Assembly (NCBI RefSeq): GCF_035989265.1
Contig: NZ_JAYKZX010000003.1
Coordinates: 868,001 to 932,000 of the forward strand
DNA length: 64,000 bases
Reading direction: 5' to 3'
Origin: Sphingobium sp. HWE2-09
Lineage (GTDB): Bacteria; Pseudomonadota; Alphaproteobacteria; Sphingomonadales; Sphingomonadaceae
Position 1 is the first letter of the stretch; every line of letters starts with the position of its first letter. The notes beneath the pieces were generated by a model, which did not search any database, was not told the DNA's origin, and saw only the letters and a list, made by a program, of their open reading frames with translations. This document shows positions 25,758-33,231 of the stretch, piece by piece. A program made the position numbers and the translations under genes.

Positions 25758-27032
25758 TCAGGCGCCCTTCATCTTGCGAAATTCGTCGAACAGTCCCAGG
25801 AAACGGTCGATATCCGCCTTGCTCAGGAAATAGGGCGTCGCCAGCCGCAGCTTGCTGGGGTTGCCGCCGCGGATGCGGACCTTGTGGTTGGTCCATAGCC
25901 AGTCCTGCAATTCCATGCGCTGCACCGGCGGCACATTCACGGTGGCGATCGCGCCGCGCAGCGTCGGATCGGGCGATGTCCAGCTTTCCGCGCCGCGCTT
26001 CATCATTTCATCATGGATATAGTCGGCCAACATCCGGTTGCGCGCTTCGATCCGGCCCATGCCGATGCTGTCGGCGAAGCCGATCGCCGCGTTCAGCCCC
26101 ATCAGCGTCGGGATGCAGGACGACCCGATCTGCATATAGCGGTCGGCCATACGGGTGGGATCGTCATAGCCGCCCGTCGCGATCGTACTCCACACCCGAT
26201 CCATCACGCCCTTGTCGCGCAGGTAGAGGAACCCCGTCCCCTTGGTCGCAAAGAGCCATTTATGCATCGATCCGGTATAAAGGTCGCAGCCTATGTCATT
26301 GAGATCGATCTTGATCATGCCCGGCGCATGGGCACCGTCGAAGGCAGAGATGATCCCCTTCGATCGCGCCAGCGCGGCGATTTCCTTGGCGGGCAGTATG
26401 ACGCCGGTCGATGTGCTGATATGGCTGACGAAGATGATCCGCGTTCTGGGCGTGATCGCGTCATTGATCCGGTTCAATATCTCGTCGGCGTTTTTGGGCG
26501 GCTTGGGCATGGCGAATTTCTTCACCACCACCCCATAACGGCGCGACCGCAGCATCCAGGGCATTTCGCCCGATCCATGTTCCTCGTCGGATATCAGCAC
26601 TTCGTCGCCAGGCTTCATGTCGAAGCCATTGGCAACATAGCTGTTCGCCTCCGTACAGTTGCGCAGGATCGCCATCTGCTCGACCCGCGCGCCCACGAAA
26701 TCCGCAAAGGGCTGGCGATAGGCTTCCCATGACCCATAGCCCCAGATCGGATAATCCTCCGACTTCGCCTGCGTCATCTGCTCGGTCTGCTCGAACCCGT
26801 CGAAAATCGCCTTGAGCACCGGGCGCGGGGACGAGCCGACCGTGCCGACATTCAGGTTCACGACATCGGCCGGAATCAGGAATTGCGCGCGTAACGCCTG
26901 CCAATAGGCATCCTCATTCCGGCCATGCAGGTCGGGCGCGGGGAGGGGGACGGACTTGAGCGCCTGCGCGGCGGCGGGCGAGGCAAGGGAAGCGGCGGTG
27001 GCGGAACCCAGGAAGCTGCGTCGATCGAACAT
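25758..27032 (-). CDS. Tat-exported class V aminotransferase-fold PLP protein
   Basis: A 424-residue protein. The N-terminus is a twin-arginine signal (DRRSFLGSATAASLASPAAA, cut near AQA). The rest is an isopenicillin-N-epimerase-like fold-type I PLP enzyme: NLNVGTVGSSP, FDGAHAPGM with the cofactor Asp, and the Schiff-base lysine in GSMHKWLFATKG. Tat export would carry the folded, PLP-loaded enzyme to the periplasm. Substrate unknown; cysteine desulfurase and epimerase relatives share the fold. A small membrane ORF lies 86 bases upstream on the same strand. Confidence 0.82.
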   Translation of the reverse strand: MFDRRSFLGSATAASLASPAAAQALKSVPLPAPDLHGRNEDAYWQALRAQFLIPADVVNLNVGTVGSSPRPVLKAIFDGFEQTEQMTQAKSEDYPIWGYGSWEAYRQPFADFVGARVEQMAILRNCTEANSYVANGFDMKPGDEVLISDEEHGSGEMPWMLRSRRYGVVVKKFAMPKPPKNADEILNRINDAITPRTRIIFVSHISTSTGVILPAKEIAALARSKGIISAFDGAHAPGMIKIDLNDIGCDLYTGSMHKWLFATKGTGFLYLRDKGVMDRVWSTIATGGYDDPTRMADRYMQIGSSCIPTLMGLNAAIGFADSIGMGRIEARNRMLADYIHDEMMKRGAESWTSPDPTLRGAIATVNVPPVQRMELQDWLWTNHKVRIRGGNPSKLRLATPYFLSKADIDRFLGLFDEFRKMKGA

Positions 27033-27118
27033 GGTCGCCTTTCCGGGCCGACATCGCCCGTTGACAGGTCTGTTCCCTGTTCAACGAGGCTCCGGCCCAA
27101 ATCCGCACATCGCCGATC

Positions 27119-27250
27119 CTACAGCACATCCCCGAACATGAACCAGATCATCGCACACCATCCGACCAGGCCGATCACGCCCAATATGACGCCGGATCTG
27201 GCGCGGATGGCGGGCCACAGGCCGCTGGGTTCGTCTTCGTCGCTATCCAT
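27119..27250 (-). CDS. Small single-span membrane protein (43 residues), hypothetical
   Basis: ATG 27250 to TAG 27119. The start is very acidic (MDSDEDEPSG), then LWPAIRARSG, then a hydrophobic helix (VILGVIGLVGWCAMIWFMF) ending in GDVL. The acidic head, Trp/Arg hinge and C-terminal helix look like a real small tail-anchored protein. The ribosome site is weak. It lies 44 bases behind otsA on the same strand and may share its transcript. No family recognised. Confidence 0.5.
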   Translation of the reverse strand: MDSDEDEPSGLWPAIRARSGVILGVIGLVGWCAMIWFMFGDVL

Positions 27251-27294
27251 GAGTCACGCTTAACGGGCGTCGCGGCCCGCCTCAACCATGAAGG

Positions 27295-28701
27295 TCATTC
27301 CGCAGCATTCTCCGCCAAGGCAGCGGCGCCGACGCGATCCACCGCCATCAAGCGCCCGGTGAAACATTGCCGCCACCAGCTGATATCCTGGCCCTCGACA
27401 CTATCCATCATCGCCCGCCAGCGCCGCTTGCGCTCATCCAGCGGCATCGCCAGCGCGCGCAGGATCGCGTCGGACATTTCCTCCGGGCTATAGGGATTGA
27501 TCAGCAGCGCATCCTTCAACTGCATCGCCGCGCCAGCGAAGCGGGACAGGATCAGCACGCCGGGATCTTCCGGATCTTGTGCCGCGACATATTCCTTGGC
27601 GACCAGGTTCATGCCGTCACGCAACGGCGTCACCAGCCCAATCTTCGCGCCGCGGTAGATGCCCGCCAGCTTGTCGCGCGGATAACCCTGATTGACGTAG
27701 CGGATCGGGGTCCAGTCGACATCGCTATATTCGCCGTTGATCCGCCCGGCCAGCGAATCCAGCGTCGCCCGGATCTGTTGATAGCTCTCCACCTCACCGC
27801 GCGAGGGCGGCGCGATCTGCGTCAGCACAACCTTGCGATGATGTTCCGGATGATCTTTCAGGAACCGGGCATAGCCCCCAAACCGCTCCTCCAGCCCCTT
27901 GCTGTAATCCAGTCGATCGACGCCCACGATCATCGTGCGATCTTGCAAAGAAGCGCGGATCAGCGAACTCATATCATCGGCCGCGTCGCTTGTCGCCGCT
28001 TCGGCAAATTCCTGCGCGTTAATGCCGATCGGGCAGGCGACGGCCTGGATCGTGCGATCCCCTACGGTGATGAAATCGCCGTCCACCGTCCCGCCCATTT
28101 CCCGTTCGACATAATGGCGGAAGGATTCGAGCCATTCTTCGGTATGGAAACCGACAACGTCATAGGCGAACAGCGTGCTGACCAGTTTGCTGTGATGCGG
28201 CAAGGATACCAGCAACCGGGTCGGCGGCCAGGGAATGTGCAGGAAAAAACCGATCCGGTTGTTCAGCCCCTTGTCACGCAGCATCTGGCCCAGCGGGATC
28301 ATATGATAGTCATGAACCCAGATGACGTCTTCCGGCTCGATCAGCGGGGCGGCGGTATCCGCAAAACGCTTGTTGACGCGGTTATAGCCTCCTTCGAAAT
28401 CGCGGGCATATTCGGCCAAATCGATGCGGAAATGGAATAGCGGCCACAGCGTCTTGTTCGCGTAGCCGTTATAATATTCGTCGACATCCTGCTCTTCCAG
28501 GTCGATCGTCGCGGTCTTGACCCCGCCATCTTCGGCAAAGCCGATATGGCCGGTGAAATTGTCGGTCACTTCGCCAGACCAGCCGACCCAGATGCCCCGG
28601 CTTTCACGCAGCGCCTGGGACAAGGCGACAGCCAACCCGCCCTGGTTGCCGGACTTGCTCGGGCGACTGACCCGGTTGGATATCACGATAAGGCGGCTCA
28701 T
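27295..28701 (-). CDS. otsA: Trehalose-6-phosphate synthase
   Basis: A 468-residue GT20 glycosyltransferase that makes trehalose-6-phosphate from UDP-glucose and glucose-6-phosphate. Seen: LIVISNRVS start, GGLAVALSQALRE, VHDYHMIPLG, FFLHIPWPP, DRLDYSKGL, and PLRDGMNLVAKEYVA. I chose ATG 28701, which overlaps the GH15 stop as ATGA; the longer frame to 28785 adds an unlikely leader. It is the last enzyme of the otsB-GH15-otsA run. Confidence 0.95.
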   Translation of the reverse strand: MSRLIVISNRVSRPSKSGNQGGLAVALSQALRESRGIWVGWSGEVTDNFTGHIGFAEDGGVKTATIDLEEQDVDEYYNGYANKTLWPLFHFRIDLAEYARDFEGGYNRVNKRFADTAAPLIEPEDVIWVHDYHMIPLGQMLRDKGLNNRIGFFLHIPWPPTRLLVSLPHHSKLVSTLFAYDVVGFHTEEWLESFRHYVEREMGGTVDGDFITVGDRTIQAVACPIGINAQEFAEAATSDAADDMSSLIRASLQDRTMIVGVDRLDYSKGLEERFGGYARFLKDHPEHHRKVVLTQIAPPSRGEVESYQQIRATLDSLAGRINGEYSDVDWTPIRYVNQGYPRDKLAGIYRGAKIGLVTPLRDGMNLVAKEYVAAQDPEDPGVLILSRFAGAAMQLKDALLINPYSPEEMSDAILRALAMPLDERKRRWRAMMDSVEGQDISWWRQCFTGRLMAVDRVGAAALAENAAE

Positions 28702-30551
28702 CGCATGGCGCTCCACGGTTTGCTCAACAAGACGGCGCAATTGATGATGCCGACCAACGAGTAGGTCTGGGGATAATTGCCCCACAATTCCCCTGTCGTG
28801 GGGTCGATATCTTCGGACAGCAGGCCAGCCGCAGTGCGGCGGGACAGCATTTCCTCGAACAAGTCTCGGGCTTCTTCGCGACGGCCACTACGGTGCAGCG
28901 CCTCGATCAGCCAGAAGGTGCAGACATTGAACGCCGTTACCGGCTCGCCGAAATCATCGGGCGCGCTATATCGCAACATGTCGTTGCCGCGTCGCAAGTC
29001 GGTTTCCAGCGCCGCCAGCGTACCCACGAACATCGGATCGTCGGCGGTTAGGAAACGCAGGTCGAGCAACTGGAGCAAAGACGCATCGCGCGCGTCATCC
29101 TCGAAATTGGCGGATATCGCCTGGCTATCCTCCCGCCATGCAGCTTCCAGAATATGCGCCTTCATCGTCTCTGCGCGATTTTCCCAATGCGCCGCGCGCA
29201 CCGGCAGATTGAGCGCGCTGGCGGCATGCGCCAGCCGATCGCATGCCGCCCAACACATGACGGCGCTATAGCTGTGCACATGCGCGCGCGTGCGCAATTC
29301 CCACAGACCCGCGTCCGGCTTGTCATAGACGGACCAGGCGCGTTCGCCCACGGCTTCCAGCGCTTCGAAATCGGCATGGCCCGCCATGCGCAACAGCCGC
29401 TGGTCGATGAAGCCCTGCACGGACGACAGCACGATCTGGCCATAGGCGTCATGCTGGATCTGTTCATAGGCAGCATTGCCCACGCGCACCGGACCCATGC
29501 CGCGATAACCCGGCAGTTTCTCCGCCTCCCATTCCGTCAGCGTCGCATTGCCGCGCACGTCATAGAGCGGCTGGATATGCCCGCCCTTCGCGCCATCAAC
29601 GATATTGCGCAAATAGACGAGATAGGATTCCAGCACGTCCAGCGCGCCCAGCCGGTTCAGCGCCTCGACGGTATAATAGGCGTCGCGCACCCAGCAGTAG
29701 CGATAATCCCAATTGCGGCCGCTGTCCGCATGTTCCGGGATCGACGTGGTGAGCGCCGCGACGATCGCGCCGGTTTCTTCATGCTGGCACAGTTTCAGCG
29801 TGATGGCGGAGCGGATCACCGCTTCCTGCCATTCGGCCGGGATCGCCAGCCCGCGCACCCACAGTTGCCATTCGTTGATGGTGTCGTCCAGCATCCGCTC
29901 GATCGCGGGGCGCAGCGCGTCGGAAAAGCCTTCGTCCGGCCCCATGAAGAAATGCGCGTCCTGTTCCAGCCGGAACCAGCTTTCCTGCGCGATCAGGCCG
30001 ATCGGCGCATTGGTCGATATGCGCATCGCCATGCACGACAGTACCATCCGGATATGGTTGGAACCGTAGGTGATCGGCACCTTTTCTTCATTCCAGTTGG
30101 TCGTCGGCCGCAATTTCACGCGAATGCGGGCGGACCCGGCAACCGGACGCACGATACGGATGAAGCCGACCGGCCGGTACATGCGACCCTTATGTCTATG
30201 CCGCGGACAGAAATCGATGATCTCGATCGCATTGCCCTGCGTGTCGCTCTGACGCGTCACCAATATCGGCGTGTTGCGGATATAATGTTGTTCGACCGAG
30301 ACGCAATTTTCCAGCTCGATCGCCCAGAAACCGCGCGCCTGCTCGTCATCCCATGCCTTGGCGTCCAGCAGGGCGGAAAAGACCGGGTCGCCATCCACGC
30401 GAGGGACGCAGGCCCACACCATGCGGCCCATACGGTCTATCAGTGCGGATGCCTGGCAATTGCCGATCGGCCAAAGGTCGAGCGACCGCTCGTCTCCCGC
30501 CAGGATGGATTCGCTTGATGCTTGGATCGGTCTGCCCCTTTCGTTGCTCAC
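28698..30551 (-). CDS. GH15 family glucoamylase-like or trehalase-like hydrolase
   Basis: A 617-residue cytoplasmic (no signal) GH15 protein. An N-terminal beta-sandwich begins LDLWPIGNCQASALID. The (alpha/alpha)6 barrel has RNWDYRYCWVRDAYY with the general acid region, and the late motif EDIDPTTGELWGNYPQTYS. GH15 proteins beside ots genes are often trehalases or maltose-type hydrolases, so this may set trehalose level or recycle it. Its stop overlaps the otsA start by 4 bases. The specific substrate is inferred from context only. Confidence 0.85.
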   Translation of the reverse strand: MSNERGRPIQASSESILAGDERSLDLWPIGNCQASALIDRMGRMVWACVPRVDGDPVFSALLDAKAWDDEQARGFWAIELENCVSVEQHYIRNTPILVTRQSDTQGNAIEIIDFCPRHRHKGRMYRPVGFIRIVRPVAGSARIRVKLRPTTNWNEEKVPITYGSNHIRMVLSCMAMRISTNAPIGLIAQESWFRLEQDAHFFMGPDEGFSDALRPAIERMLDDTINEWQLWVRGLAIPAEWQEAVIRSAITLKLCQHEETGAIVAALTTSIPEHADSGRNWDYRYCWVRDAYYTVEALNRLGALDVLESYLVYLRNIVDGAKGGHIQPLYDVRGNATLTEWEAEKLPGYRGMGPVRVGNAAYEQIQHDAYGQIVLSSVQGFIDQRLLRMAGHADFEALEAVGERAWSVYDKPDAGLWELRTRAHVHSYSAVMCWAACDRLAHAASALNLPVRAAHWENRAETMKAHILEAAWREDSQAISANFEDDARDASLLQLLDLRFLTADDPMFVGTLAALETDLRRGNDMLRYSAPDDFGEPVTAFNVCTFWLIEALHRSGRREEARDLFEEMLSRRTAAGLLSEDIDPTTGELWGNYPQTYSLVGIINCAVLLSKPWSAMR

Positions 30552-30570
30552 GACAAGGGCACCGAAAACC

Positions 30571-31326
30571 TTATTCGGCGACCCCCTCGCTCAGATAATG
30601 CCTGACGGCGGCAACCTGTTCCAAAGAGAATGTCGCCAATGTCGGCCGGGGCGTTCCCACCAATATGCCCGCGCCCCCCAGTTCGGTGGCCGCGGCAAAG
30701 CCTTCCTCGTCGGTCACATCGTCGCCGATGAAGACGGGCACGCCGCCGGTCATCGGCGCATCCTGCATCATCTTGGTCAGGGCGCTGCCCTTGTCCGCGC
30801 CGCCCGGTCGCAACTCATACAGCATCTTGCCATTCTGTAGCGCCAGACCATGGTCGCGTGCCAGTCCGGCGGCCAATATGCCCACCTCATCGCCCCATAT
30901 CGGCGCACCCCGAAAATGCAGGCCGACGCTGATCGACTTGCGTTCCACGAGCAGGCCCGGCTTGTCGTCGGCAAAGATCTGGAACGCCCGTTCCACCGCA
31001 TCGATCGCGGGCAGGCGGGGCGGGGCGGTCACGGCCTCACCAGGACGAGCGAATTCCAGCCCATGGGTGCCCGACAGCAGGAAAGCGCCAAAGCCTAATT
31101 CGCGCAGAGTCGCGACCGACCGGCCACTGACGATCGCCAATCGCCCGTCCAACCGATCGCGCAACCGCGCCAGCAACGTCAGCAGCGCGTCATCGACGTC
31201 GACAGCATCGGGCGTCTCGGCCAGCGGCGCCAATGTCCCATCGAAATCGAGGAACAGCGACGCGCCGTCCAGCAGGGCGAGCGGGGGGGCGGGCAGGGTG
31301 GATTGCTTTGTCTGGGTTTGGATCAC
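30571..31326 (-). CDS. otsB: Trehalose-6-phosphate phosphatase
   Basis: A 251-residue HAD-superfamily phosphatase. The nucleophile motif is FLDFDGTLAP (Asp27, Asp29), motif II is AIVSGRSV, the cap follows, and the acidic motif is VFIGDDVTDEEGF. It removes the phosphate from trehalose-6-phosphate. It heads the otsB-GH15-otsA run with only 19 bases before the GH15 gene, so one transcript is likely. Confidence 0.93.
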   Translation of the reverse strand: MIQTQTKQSTLPAPPLALLDGASLFLDFDGTLAPLAETPDAVDVDDALLTLLARLRDRLDGRLAIVSGRSVATLRELGFGAFLLSGTHGLEFARPGEAVTAPPRLPAIDAVERAFQIFADDKPGLLVERKSISVGLHFRGAPIWGDEVGILAAGLARDHGLALQNGKMLYELRPGGADKGSALTKMMQDAPMTGGVPVFIGDDVTDEEGFAAATELGGAGILVGTPRPTLATFSLEQVAAVRHYLSEGVAE

Positions 31327-31400
31327 GGACGCAAAGTGACGCGCCTGCCCGAAACCGCAACCCCCGAATTGCCAAATCCGCCGTTTTTATCAGCGCGTGC

Positions 31401-31559
31401 TCAGGATCGGCAACGGGGCGTTTCCGTCCAGGGGGCCGACCACTGGATCGCGTGCAGCACGCAAAAGGCGCGCATGACCCGGGATAGCAGCCTGTCGATG
31501 CCGCTGTTGATCTGTTCGCGGCCGTCCCGGCCCAGCCGGTCGCCATAATCGTCGCGCAT
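31401..31559 (-). CDS. Small hypothetical protein (52 residues)
   Basis: ATG 31559 has GAAAGGA about 8 bases upstream. The peptide starts with charged residues (RDDYGDRLGRD), continues as a likely amphipathic helix (INSGIDRLLSRVMRAFCVLH) and ends in Trp/Pro/Cys-rich sequence. No membrane helix or signal. It diverges from the LysR gene at 31681, with a perfect LTTR-type palindrome between them, so it may be that regulator's target. No family recognised. Confidence 0.5.
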   Translation of the reverse strand: MRDDYGDRLGRDGREQINSGIDRLLSRVMRAFCVLHAIQWSAPWTETPRCRS

Positions 31560-31654
31560 GAGAGCATCCTTTCGATGGCGGACGGGAGCGATGTCCGCGC
31601 CTGTATCCCTGGCCGATCTGCGCGATCGCCGCCAACAAAAGGCTGGATATGATA

Positions 31655-31671
31655 GATAAGCCTGGCTTATC
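31655..31671. promoter_or_regulatory. LysR-type operator palindrome
   Basis: GATAAGCC-T-GGCTTATC is a perfect 17-bp palindrome containing the T-N11-A core typical of LysR boxes (T31657, A31669). It sits right before the LysR start and about 95 bases upstream of the divergent small ORF. Autorepression with control of the divergent gene is the usual design. Confidence 0.6.
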
Positions 31672-31680
31672 GTGAATAGC

Positions 31681-32601
31681 ATGCTCCCATTGCCGCCCCT
31701 TTCTGCCATCCGCGTGTTCGAAGCCGCCGCACGGCTGGAGAATTTCACCGCCGCCGCGCAGGAATTGGGCATGACCCAGGCGGCGGTCAGTTATCAGGTG
31801 AAACTGTTGGAAGAGCGGCTGGGGATCAGCCTGTTCCATCGGCAGGGTCGCAAGGTCGCCCTGACCGCCAAGGGCCATGAGATCGCGCCGGTCCTGACCC
31901 GCGCTTTCGACCAGATGCGCCAGGGCTTCGCCGCGCTGACGCAGGATCATTCGGCGGTCCTGACGATCAGCTGCACCAACAGTTTCGCCCATCTGTGGCT
32001 GGCACCGCGGATCGGCGCGTTCCAGATGCGCCACCCGCAACTGGCGGTGCGCATCCAGGCGGAGGACGCCGTGGTCGACCTGGCACGCGTCGGCATCGAT
32101 CTGGCGATCCGTGGCGGCAAGGGCGACTGGCCGGGGCTGGAGGCCAGATTGCTGGCGCATAATCGCCTCGTCCCGATGTGCAGCCCGACCTGGCTGGCCC
32201 GGCATGGCCCGATCGCCGACGCACATGCACTCCATGCCCTGCCGCGCCTGTCGCCCGACGATATGTGGTGGCATGAATGGTTCGCCGCGATGGCGGTCGA
32301 AGCCGATCCCGCGCAAGGCCCGCCCGGTATTGCGCTCGACAGCCAGGTGATGGAGGGCCGCGCAGCGATCGGCGGGCAGGGGGTCGCGATCCTCAACCAT
32401 TTCCTATGGAAAGCGGAGGTCGAATCAGGGCTTCTGGTGGAAGCCGTCCCCTCCTACGTCCGCGAAATCGCCAGCTACTGGGTCGTCTACCCGCCCCATA
32501 CCCGCAACACCCCCAAGGTGAAGGCCTTTCGCGACTGGATCGTAGCCGAGTTCGCGACCGCGATCGCCGCCGACCCCGAAGGACGATACTTGCCGCGTTG
32601 A
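31681..32601 (+). CDS. LysR-family transcriptional regulator (GcvA-like)
   Basis: About 306 residues. The N-terminal winged HTH reads LPPLSAIRVFEAAARLENFT, then MTQAAVSYQVKLLE, then LFHRQGRKVALT, the GcvA pattern. The effector domain follows with ISCTNSFAHLWLAPR. A GTG at 31672 is an alternative start but would place the operator directly on it. The LTTR-type palindrome upstream supports autoregulation. The gene ends 46 bases before the ccdA start. Confidence 0.88.
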   Translation: MLPLPPLSAIRVFEAAARLENFTAAAQELGMTQAAVSYQVKLLEERLGISLFHRQGRKVALTAKGHEIAPVLTRAFDQMRQGFAALTQDHSAVLTISCTNSFAHLWLAPRIGAFQMRHPQLAVRIQAEDAVVDLARVGIDLAIRGGKGDWPGLEARLLAHNRLVPMCSPTWLARHGPIADAHALHALPRLSPDDMWWHEWFAAMAVEADPAQGPPGIALDSQVMEGRAAIGGQGVAILNHFLWKAEVESGLLVEAVPSYVREIASYWVVYPPHTRNTPKVKAFRDWIVAEFATAIAADPEGRYLPR

Positions 32602-32618
32602 TGCGTCATGCGTATATT
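32590..32618 (+). promoter_or_regulatory. Likely ccdAB promoter
   Basis: TTGCCG (32590-32595), 17-base spacer, TATATT (32613-32618). An ATGCG/CGCAT inverted pair (32608-32612, 32623-32627) surrounds the -10 box, where a CcdA-type autorepressor could bind. Confidence 0.4.
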
Positions 32619-32647
32619 CGTGCGCATGTCCGATGCAGGAGCTGCCC

Positions 32648-32890
32648 GTGACCAAATATGAACGTATTGCGATGCGCAAGGCGACCAATCTATCCTTAGA
32701 TAGTGCGCTGGTGGAAGAAGCCAAGCAATTGGGCATTAACTTGTCGCGCGCCTGCGAAGATGGGTTGAGCAAGGCAATATCAGCCGAACGAGGTCGGCGC
32801 TGGCAGGAAGATAATAAGGACGCGATCGCCGCTTGGAACGACTGGGCAGACAATAACGAACTGCCGCTCGACAAATATCGGCAGTTCTGA
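32648..32890 (+). CDS. ccdA: CcdA-family antitoxin
   Basis: An 80-residue antitoxin. The N-terminal ribbon-helix-helix part (ATNLSLDSALVEEAKQLGIN) would bind the operator. The C-terminal toxin-binding arm matches CcdA closely (RRWQEDNKDAIAAWN, LPLDKYRQF). I chose GTG 32648 because AGGAG lies 7 bases upstream. The stop overlaps the toxin start as TGATG, so the two are made together. Codon use is poorer in G/C than in its neighbours, which hints at acquisition. Confidence 0.9.
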   Translation: MTKYERIAMRKATNLSLDSALVEEAKQLGINLSRACEDGLSKAISAERGRRWQEDNKDAIAAWNDWADNNELPLDKYRQF

Positions 32891-33186
32891 TGGCCCGTTT
32901 CGCCGTGTATCGGCTCGCCGATGACGCCCTCGTCCTGGATTGTCAGAGCGATCATATCGATCACGTCGGAACCCGTCTGGTAGTGCCGCTATTGCCGCCT
33001 GCCGATATGCCTGCCGCCCTGCCATCACTCCATCCATGCTTCGAGATAGACGGCGAGAGATTGATGATGGCCACCCATCTCGCTGGTGCCATTCATTCGA
33101 GGCTCCTGAAACGGCCTGTTGGAAAGCTTCATCGTCATGAATATGCGATCATGCGCGCGCTCGACACCCTTCTGACCGGCTTCTAA
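32890..33186 (+). CDS. ccdB: CcdB-family toxin
   Basis: A 98-residue toxin. It follows the F-plasmid CcdB pattern: FAVYRL start, the DCQSDHIDHVGTRLVVPL block, then HPCFEIDGERLMMATH. F CcdB poisons DNA gyrase by binding GyrA and depends on Trp99 and Gly100 near its end (WGI). Here the end is TGF, so the key Trp is replaced while Gly is kept; poisoning may be weakened or differently directed. It begins inside the antitoxin stop and ends 45 bases before parC. Confidence 0.85.
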   Translation: MARFAVYRLADDALVLDCQSDHIDHVGTRLVVPLLPPADMPAALPSLHPCFEIDGERLMMATHLAGAIHSRLLKRPVGKLHRHEYAIMRALDTLLTGF

Positions 33187-33231
33187 CCAAATCCGTTTCC
33201 GTTTCGTGCCCGTCCTGCTATCCGATCCGCG

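Noticed and set aside
29154..30518. A 454-residue open frame antisense to the GH15 gene
   Set aside because: The GH15 protein on the other strand has clear catalytic motifs; this frame has none.
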